From Balamuthia mandrillaris (lineage: Eukaryota; Discosea; Longamoebia; Balamuthiidae), in assembly GCA_031835245.1 (NCBI GenBank), contig JAVKOQ010000152.1:1-64000 (forward strand): a stretch of 64,000 nucleotides of DNA. Direction: 5' to 3'. Below are positions 55,951 through 64,000 of the stretch, one piece after another. Each line of letters opens with the position of its first letter. Position 1 is the stretch's first letter. The position numbers and the translations under genes were made by a program. The notes under the pieces were generated by a model. It searched no databases. It saw nothing but the letters and a program-made list of their open reading frames with translations, and was not told the DNA's origin.

Positions 55951-56421
55951 ATGGAGGAGAACAGCACCAGCAACGACGACGGAGAACGGAAGGGAGGAAC
56001 GCCTGCCCGGTTCTTCTTCAGCGGTAAAGACTTGTTACGGCTTGCACAACTGCAGCAACAACAGCAACAGCAAGCCTTTGCAATCAGGGAAGCCAAAGCG
56101 GCGGAGGAGGAGGAGGAAGAGGAGGACAAAGAAAGCGTCTTGGCTGCTGCGCTTTCTGCAGACCCCTTTCTGCTGGAGCATGACCCGTTCGAGCCTCTTA
56201 CCCAGGAGGAGGCCGAAGAGGAAGACATTTTCGCTGCGACAACCACAGCAGCGAGAGCGTTGGAAGCGGTGGTTTTAGGGTTTGTTGTTTCGGTGCAGCT
56301 GCAAACTTTTTGTTTGTGAACTCACCCTTTGTGGACGCCCTAACAGAAAGGTTTTTGGAGAGAGCTTGCTAAGGACCAAAAAGAGGAAGCGTTCCTCCGC
56401 CGCTTCCTTCCCACCGGTTGA
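55951..56421 (+). CDS. Small acidic protein of unknown function
   Basis: Two exons, 55951-56271 and 56347-56421, split by a 75-bp GT-AG intron (GTTTTAG...CTAACAG); 131 residues. The product has PARFFFSGKDLLRLAQLQ, a Gln run, an acidic run (EEEEEEEDKESVLAAALSAD), PFLLEHDPFEPLTQEEAEEE, and after the intron a compact ending KGFWRELAKDQKEEAFLRRF then LPTG and TGA at 56419-56421. The ending looks like a conserved helical motif but I cannot name the family. It lies inside the oxygenase array and its stop codon abuts the truncated start of copy C. Confidence 0.5.
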
Positions 56422-56425
56422 TGGG

Positions 56426-58357
56426 ACGTGTTTTATCGACGAGCTCACCCGAGAGCTGGCCGCTCGTGTCGTCCGCTTTCTGCCTTTTCTCGACAAGCTC
56501 CACCTTCGTCAAGCCAGCTCCAGTTGGCGCAACCACGTTCATGGCTCTTGTCCCATTCTTCGGCGGAGCGTGAAGGTGGCTGCTTTGAAGGAGCTGGCCA
56601 AGAACTTCAGACAAGGGAGCTTGTTCAGCTGTGGCGGCACCTCCCCGCTCACTCAACCTCTCCAACTCTTCTTCCACAGCAAGCAAGGCCAAGCAGAGCA
56701 AGGCACTTGCGAGTATTTGAGCTTTCCCCTTGTTGAACAGAGAGGGAGAGAAGGGATGCAAACGGAGGGAGAAGCATTGCAGGAGCTTATGGCGTGCTGT
56801 TCGGCAGCCACGTTTGGAAGAGGCAGAGAGGAGGTCTTGGACCCCAGCTATCGTGATGCCTTGCAGCTTTCGCCTGCTTTGTTCGATACCAACTTTCACG
56901 TTGCGGAGTATGATATCCTTGATAAGGTTTGTTCTTCTTCTTCTCAGCCGTTGCTTGTTGTTGTTCTTCTCTGTCGTTCGGCCTCCTAAGTTATCTTCAT
57001 TGCCTCGCTGGATTGTAGTTTCTCCCATTCTCTTGTCTCACCTTCATTGACCTGTACAGATAAAACGAGTGATAGCACCAAGAAGTTGGAGAATACGAGC
57101 AGAGCTGTACAAACTGAACATCTACGCAGCGGGCGGGCACTTCAAAGCACACGTGGACACTCCTCGCGGGGATGGCATGTTCGGCTCCTTGGTGGTTTGC
57201 CTCCCCACTTCCTTCAAGGGAGGCCAGTTGCTGGTCCGCCATTCTGGCCGTCAGGTTGTGTTTCCATTGGGTGGTGAGGACGAAGGAGGAGACACGAATG
57301 GCAGAGAAGAGGAAGGAGGAGGACAGTTGCGATGTGAGGTCAAATGGGCGGCGTTCTACTCGGATTGCGAGCATGAGATACTTCCTGTGACGGAAGGCCA
57401 CCGAATCACCCTCACCTACAACCTTTACAGCGAACCCGAACGAGAACCACCACCAGGCAAGCAACGCAACAAAGTGAAAGAGCAGGAAGAGAAAGGAGAA
57501 GAGAAGACGACCAATGATAAGGAACAAAATGGAGATGGCAGTGCACAGCAACAAGCGTTGAATGTGGGCATCGTGAGAAGCAAGCTGAAGGACCTCCTCG
57601 TGGATGAAGGATGCTTCCCGGAGGGTGTCACCCTGGCTTTTCAATGCCAGCACAGCTACGCCTGCACAGAAGCCACCGCCTCCCAAGCTCCCAATCCTTC
57701 CTGCTCAAAGGCTTCGACGCTGTGGTTCAGGAGGCCGCAGAGAGCCTCGGCTTGGAGACCTCTCTCAAGTGCTTCTTTGCTCATCATCAGCTATCGCGCC
57801 CGCCATGGTGGGCAGCGGCCGCTCCATACGCCCTGCTGATGTGCGACGCCTTCCCCAGGGCCATCTCCGTTTCGGACTTTGTCGTTTGCGAAGGGGCTGA
57901 CCTTGACGGGCTCACCTTCCTCCTTGAGCGCTATCCCTTGCCGCTCCACCGCTTGGTGGATGCCATCCCCTTCGATGAGGCCCAGGCTCACCCAGGGTGG
58001 CTCCACCGGAGGGCAGAGCGCCTCGTCGAGCTGATGGCTGGCCAGGGGTTCACCAGAGGCGAGGCGCAGAGCCTGCTGTTAGAGCTGGTGGAAGAAGCAG
58101 CAGAAGAAGAAGAGGAGCGCAAACGAGAGGAAGAGAATGAAGACGAAGAAGAACAAGAACAAGAAGAGGAAAAGGACCGCGACGGTATGCACAGGCTTCC
58201 CAAGAAGGCGGTGCAGTGGTGCACGGAAAAGCCGATGAAGGCCAGGGACACCCTTGCAGCAGTCACAGCTGCCTGGGGCAACTCGCCCTGCACGTGGGGC
58301 TTTTACGTCTCCGCCGTGCTCCTTGTGGAGCTGCCCTCTTGGCAACAAAGACGGTGA
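56426..58357 (+). pseudogene. F-box + oxygenase array copy C, 5'-truncated and frameshifted
   Basis: Homology to the other copies starts abruptly at CFIDELTRELAARVVRFLPF, about 5 bp after the stop of the small acidic gene; no in-frame ATG precedes it before a TAG. Exon 1 runs to 56926 (ILDK), exon 2 from 57060. The oxygenase core is intact: LYKLNIYAAGGHFKAHVDTP, FYSDCEHEILPVTEGHRITL. At about 57700 the motif that reads APDPSSLLKGFDAL in copy A is SQAPNPS/CSKASTLWF here, because about 4 bp are missing; the expected LLKGFDAVVQEAAESLGLE continues in the next frame to the normal end (KAVQWCTEKP, TAAWGNSPCTWGFYVSAVLL) at 58357. The first 165 bp of exon 2 are identical to copy A. Confidence 0.8.
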
Positions 58358-58491
58358 CGCCTCTTAGGGGCGCTCGGGCTGGAGCAGGAAGCATGGAAGC
58401 ATGGAAGCAACATGGGTCTTTTCGGGTCCCCAGTCACCTTTTTTTGTTATAACAGAAAGTGAGAGAATAGCGAAGAAGAAGCTCAGATCAG

Positions 58492-60498
58492 ATGGAGAGT
58501 CCCACCAAAGCGAAAAAGAGGAGGAAGCTCTCCAGCAATGACGAGGATGCCTTCCCCCGAGCTGCTGCCGGTCAGGCCTGCCTCGAGGGCCTTCCTCCGG
58601 AGGTGGCCATCCACCTCATCCACTTCCTGCCGTTGTTGCCCGACCGTCTCCGCCTTCGTCAGGCCAGCTCGCGTTGGCTGGCCCTGGTCCACGCCTCCTC
58701 CTCGGCTCTCCGTAGGGGCGTGAAGGTGGCCGCTTTGAAGGAGCTCTCCAAAGAGGAGGGCTTGTTCAGTTGTGGGGGCACCACCCGACTCGCTCAACCC
58801 CTTCAGCTCTTCTTCTTCCACAAGAAGCAGCAAGAGGCACCACGAGATCAAGATGAAGAAGAGGAAGCTGAAGAGGAGGAAGGACTTGATCGACGAGGAA
58901 GTTGCCAGTTTTTGACCTTTCCTCTTCTCGGCCGAGGCAGACAGGTGGGGAGAAGAAGCACAAGAGGAGCGGTGGGGCTGGAAGGAGAGGCGCTGAAGGG
59001 GCTGATAGCCTGCTGCTCGCCAGCCACGTTTGGAAGAGGCAGCGAGGAGGTGCTGGACGGGAGCTACCGGCATGCCTTGCAGCTCTCCCCTGCTTTGTTC
59101 ACCACCAACTTTCATGTGGCACAGTATGATATCCTTGACAAGGTCTCTTTCTCTTTCGCTTTCGTCGTTTCTCTTTCTCTTTCTCTTTCTCTATATTCTC
59201 TTTCGTCGTTTCTCTTTCGTCGTTTCTCTTTCGTCGTTTCTCTTTCTTTTTCTCTTTCTCTTTCGTCGTTTCTCTTTCTCTTTCGTCGTTTCTCTTTCTC
59301 TTTCTCTTTCTCTTTCTCTTTCGTCGTTTCTCTTTCTCTTTCGTCGTTTCTCTTTCTCTTTCGTCGTTTCTCTTTCTCTTTCTCTTTCTCTTTCTCTTCC
59401 TCACCCACTCCAACAAACCCAGATAAAGCGTGTGATAGCGCCACGCAGTTGGAAGGTCCGCGCAGAGCTGTACAAGCTGAACGTCTATCCTCCCGGCGGG
59501 CACTTCAAAGCACACGTGGACACTCCTCGCGGGGATGGCATGTTCGGCTCCTTGGTGGTTTGCCTCCCCACCTCCTTCCAGGGAGGAGAGCTCGTGGTCC
59601 GACAGTCTGGCTCGGAAGTTGTGTTCCCACTGAAGAGCGGCGACGAAACGGAGAAAGGAGGAGCACAGGAAAAGGAAGAAGAGAAGAAAGGAGAGAATGG
59701 TCGGACGGAGTCAGGCTGCAACGTCCGATGGGCGGCGTTCTACTCGGACTGCGAGCATGAGATACTGCCCGTGACGGAGGGTTACCGCATCACCCTCACT
59801 TACAACCTTTACACTGAAGGGAAAGAGGAACCAGAAAATAAACCATGGTGGGAGGAGGATGAGGACGACTTCATTGGCGACGAAGACGAAGAAGAGGACG
59901 AAGAGGACGAAGAGGACGAAGAGGATGAAGAAATGATGAAGATGCTAGAGGAGATGAAGAAGGAGCAAGAAGCGAAGAGGAAGGAGGAGGGAGAAAAAAG
60001 GGAGAAGGCGAATGGGGATGGCAGCCACCAGCAAGCCCTTAGCATGGAGTTGATCAGAAAGAAGTTGGAGGCTATACTTTCTGACGAAGAGTGCTTCCCC
60101 GAAGGCGTTACCTTGGCCTTTCACTGCAGGCACAAGTATTCTTGTGATGAAGTCTCTCGAGCCCCAGACCTTTCCTCCTTGCTCAAAGGCTTTGATGCGT
60201 TAGTAAACGAAGCTGCAGAAATCCTTGGCTTGAAGACGTCCCTCAAGTGCTTCTTTACTCTCTATCTGAAAAGTATGTGCCTGCCGAGCGATAAACCGGC
60301 CCTGCTTATGTGCGACGCCTTCCCAAAAGCTCTGCAAGTCCACGACGTCTGTGTTGGAGAGGAGCTAGACAGTTCTGACTTGAACTTCCTTCGTTTCTCC
60401 TATCCATCACTCCATTTGTTGGTGGATGCCCTTCCTCCCATTGGCGCTGAAGCCGAAACGGAGAGAATGAAGAACCGGAAGGATGTGAAAGAGAAAGC

Positions 60499-60537
<39 letters not shown>

Positions 60538-60784
60538 AGAGGAAGAAGAGGAAGACGATGAAGACTCCGAAGAAGAAAGAAATAAGGCTGCCTTGAAGAA
60601 ACTGCCGACAAAGGCAGTCCAGTGGTGCACTGACCAACCTACGGAAGAGGCCGACACGCTGGTGGCGGTGACCGCCGCCTATGGCAACGAGCCTTCCACC
60701 GCGAGCTATTATGTCTGTGCGTTGCTCCTTGTGGAGATGCCGTCTCGGGAACAACGCGCTAGCTTTGGAGGGTCCTCTTTCTGA
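58492..60784 (+). CDS. F-box + 2-oxoglutarate/Fe(II) oxygenase, array copy D
   Basis: Two exons, 58492-59142 and 59423-60784, phase 0; 670 residues, the longest copy. Exon 1: MESPTKAKKRRKLSSNDEDA (basic, nuclear-signal-like), LPPEVAIHLIHFLPLLPDRL, LRQASSRWLALVHASSSALR. Exon 2: LYKLNVYPPGGHFKAHVDTP, MFGSLVVCLPTSFQGGELVV, FYSDCEHEILPVTEGYRITL, so the HxD...H iron triad and the arginine are complete. Two acidic/Glu-rich inserts ([39 protein letters not shown]) flank the second half. The ending KAVQWCTDQPTEEADTLVAV, TAAYGNEPSTASYYVCALLL matches the family. The 280-bp intron is made of TTTCTC and TTTCGTCG units. This and copy A look the most likely to be active enzymes. Confidence 0.88.
59143..59422. 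repeat. TTTCTC/TTTCGTCG repeat filling the intron of copy D
   Basis: Nearly the whole intron between donor GTCTCTTTC and acceptor AACCCAG is a mixture of TTTCTC hexamers and a 9-base unit TTTCGTCGT, in higher-order groups repeated several times. Pyrimidine-rich on the sense strand, as in other introns of this window. The other copies have short CT introns at the same place, so this one has expanded. Confidence 0.9.
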
Positions 60785-61221
60785 ACCCATGATACGAACG
60801 AGCGACTCTAGGTCAACAGGAAAGAAGACGTCTCTTCACTCATGTTATAAAAGAGCAAAGTTTTTACGAAAGATGTGGGCAAGAGAAGAAGAAGAAGAAG
60901 AAGAACAAGAACAAGAAGAAGAGGAAGCAGAAAGAGAATATTCACAACGCAGGCACCGCTGTGAAGGTATCCTGTGGCAACGAGCCCATCCATTACCGTG
61001 GCATTATCTATTGTCGCTGCACTCTGCTCCTTGTGGAAGTGCCTCCTTGGGTGAACCACGGAGAGCCATTGCGGACAAAGAAAGCGTTTCGCAACGCCCA
61101 TGAAGTGAAAAGCAAGAATAGAATGGACCACTCATAAACCAGCTTTTGCAATTAACGTGTTACAAAAGCAACGTGGGACGTAACCACCAAGAAGGTCAAC
61201 TCAGCGTGGGGGTCACAAAGC
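60785..61221 (+). pseudogene. Relic 3' end of another oxygenase copy
   Basis: In one frame 60960-61055 reads VKVSCGNEPIHYRGIIYCRC followed by TLLLVEVPPW. This matches the shared C terminus of the array (TAAYGNEPSTASYYVCALLL, VEMPS in copy D) but nothing upstream does; a short acidic stretch ([17 protein letters not shown]) at 60878-60940 in a different frame would correspond to the acidic linker. So this looks like the decayed tail of a sixth copy between D and E. The rest of the interval has no gene. Confidence 0.6.
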
Positions 61222-63263
61222 ATGCTCAAGAAGGTTTTTTCACGCTCTGCTGGCTCCACCGACCGTTCACCGCCTGAAGCGGCCAAACCCATCGGGAACG
61301 GCGTCGTCGGTAATGGCCCCCAATTCATCGATGAACTCGCCACGGAGGTGGCCTTTCTTATCCTCAGCTTCCTGCCTCTGCTGGACAAGCTCAACCTCCG
61401 GTGCGCCAGCTCCCGTTGGTTGGCCCTGGTTCACGCCTCCTGCCCCGTTCTTCATAGAGCTGTGAACGTGGCCGCGTTGCGAGGCCTCTGCAGTAGCCTC
61501 TCCGCACAAGAGGGCTTGTTCTGCTGTAGCGGCACCACTCCGCTCGCCCAACCCCTCCAGCTCTTCTTCCACAAACCGCAGCAACAACAACAACAAGAAG
61601 AAGAAGTAGCAGAGCAAGGCACTTGCAGATTCTTGAGCTTTCCTCTCGTTCCTAAGGGAAAAACAACGGGAGGAGTGGTGGAGAGGGAAAGAGAGGCGCT
61701 GAAGGAGCTGATGGCCTGTTGCTCCCCGTTTGGAAGAGGCAGCAAGCAGGTCTTGGACGCGAGCTACTATCATGCCTTGCAGCTTTCTTCTGCTTGGTTC
61801 ACCACCAACTTCCGCCTGGCAGAGTACAATCTCCTTGACAAGGTTTGCTGCTGTTCTTCCTTGTTTGGCCTCTTCTCTTTCATCTTATCTCTTTCTCTTT
61901 GTTGGTTATACTTCCACCTCAGATAAAGCGTGTGATAGCGCCTCAAAGTTGGGGAATACGAGCAGAGCTGCACAAACTGAACGTCTATCATCCTGGAGAA
62001 CATCTATCCTCCTCCTGCAGTAACTTCAACACCCGCGAGGCAGCTGAGAGTGAGGATTGGCTGTTCGCCTCTTTGGTAGTCTGTCTTCCCACATACAGCG
62101 AAGGAGGAGAGTTGCGGGTAAGACATGGGCAGTTTGAAAAGGTTTTCCCGTTCGACAGCAGAGGTGAAGGCAGTGGAGAAGGAGAACCAAGCAAAGAAGA
62201 CAAGAAAGACAACGGAGGCAGAGGAAGTGGCACGACGACCGGATGTGAGCTCAAATGGGTGGCATTCTTTGGAGATTGCGAGTCCGAAGTACAGCGTGTG
62301 AGGGAAGGCCACCGGATTACTCTCACCTACAACCTCTATTGCAACACCAACCGCGAGCCAACAAAGAAAAAGCACAAGAAGCGGACCAAGAAGGCAAAGG
62401 CAAGAAAACAAAAGCAACCGGTCGTGGACGTGGAATGGATGAGAAAGAAGTTGGAGGCCATTCTCATGGACAAGCATTGCTTCCCTGAAGGGGTTACGTT
62501 GGCCTTTCAATGCAGACACAAATACGCATGCGAGGAGGTCCCACAACCGCCCGATCCCGAGTTCATCTCCTTGCTACCCCACACCTATTACAGCTATGCC
62601 GGGACAGAAGCTTTGCCAGCTCCAGATCTTTCCTGTTTGCTCAAAGGCTTTGATGCTTTGGTTTATGAGGCAGCTGAGAGCCTTGACTTGAAGACATCCC
62701 TCAAGTGCTTCTTCGCCCACTATCTGAACAATAGGAAGGATCGACCGCCGGTGTTGTTGATGTGTGACCCCTTCCCGAGAACGGTGAACCTCTCCGATAA
62801 TGACGTGGACAAGGACCTTGGATTCCTCAGCAAAAACTTCTGGTTGCGTTTGCTGGTGGACGCCGTCCCTGGCGACAACGTCAACAGGCACCGAGAATGG
62901 CAAGTGCAACAGCTAGTTCACCAGTGTGGGTTCTCCAGACACACGGCTCACTTGATGGTCAAACACAGCGCAGAATACAAGGAGTATGCTAACGTTTGCT
63001 CACCCGAAAGGATAGCAAGATTGGAGAAAGAACTTGGGCAAGCCCTTCCGAAAAAAGTCGTGCAGTGGTGCACCCACATGCCAATCCACACAACGGACAC
63101 GCTCATTGCGGTCAGGCCAAAGGCAAACAGAGCCTGTTATGTCTCTGCACTGCTCCTGGTTAAAGTGCCCTCTTGGGAACAACGAAGCGGGTTGTCACCC
63201 AACCGGAAAGCCAAAGGCCGAAAGAAAGGGAAGAAAAAGAGAAAGCAAAAGTTCACTTTGTAG
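61222..63263 (+). CDS. F-box + oxygenase-like protein, array copy E, iron site lost
   Basis: Two exons, 61222-61842 and 61923-63263, phase 0; 653 residues with an undamaged frame. Exon 1: FIDELATEVAFLILSFLPLL, LRCASSRWLALVHASCPVLH, LFCCSGTTPLAQPLQLFF. Exon 2 keeps the fold (IKRVIAPQSWGIRAELHKLN, LVVCLPTYSEGGELRVRHGQ, EGHRITLTYNLY) but the iron HxD is replaced: GGHFKAHVD of copy A aligns with GEHLSSSCS here (Ser238, Ser240), and the distal CEHE is CESE. The arginine is kept. An added segment (TYYSYAGTEALPAP) follows the position of APDPSS, the acidic linker is replaced by RIARLEKELG, and the tail is basic (KAKGRKKGKKKRKQKFTL). A pseudoenzyme that may keep binding roles is the simplest reading. 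It ends 10 bp from the convergent SPRY gene. Confidence 0.85.
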
Positions 63264-63273
63264 CTTTCACATT

Positions 63274-64000
63274 TTAATACACTTTGTAACTTTCAGGACC
63301 ATGACAGAGAGTGATTGCAGGGTAAAGAGGACCTTTTACACCATCGCACGTCCAAACTACCTTCCCGTTGTGATGAAACCGCAACAGTCCTATGTCCAGG
63401 TCCAGTTCCACTTGAATGGTTCCTCCTTTGAGAAGCCGACTGCCAAGGTCGTTTGTATTTCGTCTTTGTTTTGCGTTTATTTAGTTTAAAAGAAAGAAAG
63501 GAAGAGAGAAACGACAAGAATGAAAGAACGGAAGACGATGAAGATGACGATGGTAAAAAAACAACATACCTGCTTGTTGAATAGGTAGTGTGATGACCAC
63601 CAGGATAAACACAGAGAGCCCAGGAACCCTCCGCCACTCCCATCATGTCGTTCTCCACGTTGAAGGACGGTCCTACCACACCCACTGCCGAATGACAATT
63701 AGCATCAGTCACTGCTTCTATTGTCCATGATGCTTGCCCTTTGGGTTTGGGTCAGAAAAAACAGAAAATATGAAAGAAGCAGCGGCAGCGCGCAGAAAAA
63801 GCAGCAGAAGCAGAAAGAACAAAGAAGAAGAACGGGAACAAGCAGAAGAGATACCTGAAACGAAGAATTCAGAGCCAATAACTGTTCTGCGATGGATGTC
63901 GCAAGTAGTGCCCGAAGCCACACGCGCAGTGTTGCAGCCATCTGAGAGCAGCACAGTGTTGTGTTTCCTGTTACAATCCCATTTGACAGTCTTGTAGTCT
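63274..64000 (-). CDS. SPRY-domain protein, 3' part
   Basis: Three exons on the minus strand fit in phase: beyond 64000 to 63855, 63732-63570, 63439-63274. Their joined reading is a SPRY/B30.2-type fold: VKWDCNRKHNTVLLSDGCNT, RTVIGSEFFVSASWTIEAVT, CHSAVGVVGPSFNVENDMMG, GSWALCVYPGGHHTTYSTS, TIQVELDLDIGLLRFHHNGK and GVKGPLYPAITLCHGPESYK, ending VY and TAA at 63274-63276. The upstream part, which might hold a RING, B-box or other module, is outside the window. SPRY domains bind peptide or protein partners, often as substrate receptors of ubiquitin ligases. Confidence 0.75.

Noticed and set aside
63301-63489. Plus-strand ORF of 62 residues at the right edge
   Set aside because: Lies antisense to the last SPRY exon, whose motifs and phases are clear.
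1-64000. tRNA, rRNA, CRISPR, retroelement or DNA-transposase signatures
   Set aside because: I looked for tRNA arms, Cas-like repeat arrays, reverse transcriptase and transposase motifs and saw none.

Overview
The window is nuclear DNA of a unicellular eukaryote. Genes are split by short GT-AG introns (mostly about 50-120 bp), spacing is tight (several 3' ends lie 10-40 bp apart), and the products are eukaryote-specific: nucleoporin NUP210, TTI1, UPF3, PARG, eL27, a mitochondrial Phe-tRNA synthetase and an hnRNP-like protein. VwkA-type vWFA/alpha-kinase sequence, F-box proteins with WARxNGCPWD repeats and fungal-style fused tryptophan enzymes fit a free-living protist. My best guess is an amoebozoan of the Acanthamoeba/Balamuthia kind, but this rests on gene content alone. 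TAG, TAA and TGA are all used as stops. Microsatellites (GA, GAA, AAGAAC, CA) are abundant in introns and spacers.

Layout. 0-8 kb: 5' end of a riboflavin transporter (-), F-box/repeat protein (-), membrane sulfotransferase (+), PARG (-). 8-17 kb: TTI1 (+), then a broken vWFA/alpha-kinase gene split by about 1.87 kb that carries two small membrane-protein ORFs and a small secreted-protein gene. 17-30 kb: a 27-exon NUP210 (+), a RING-finger protein (-), a sirtuin (+). 30-46 kb: a loose cluster of aromatic amino-acid genes, namely chorismate synthase (+), TrpC-TrpF fusion (-), shikimate dehydrogenase (+) and TrpA-TrpB fusion (-), interleaved with a C2-LRR protein, UPF3 and an ankyrin protein. 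46-51 kb: RRM/RGG protein (-), eL27 (+), FARS2 (-). 51-63.3 kb: tandem array of five F-box + 2-oxoglutarate/Fe(II) oxygenase paralogues plus a relic fragment. The right edge holds the 3' end of a SPRY-domain gene (-).

How the genes relate. The aromatic cluster supplies one mid-shikimate step, the last shikimate step, and the last three reactions of tryptophan synthesis, so it looks like a partial metabolic cluster in a eukaryote. The oxygenase array is an expanding and decaying family: three copies (A, B, D) keep the iron triad (B has lost the presumed 2-oxoglutarate arginine), one is a 5'-truncated frameshifted pseudogene (C), and one keeps a full ORF but has lost all three iron ligands (E). 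A 168-bp block is identical between copies A and C, suggesting gene conversion.

Exon borders below were derived by reading frames and splice motifs by hand; where I could reconcile phase across a gene I say so. Nothing was checked against transcripts or databases.
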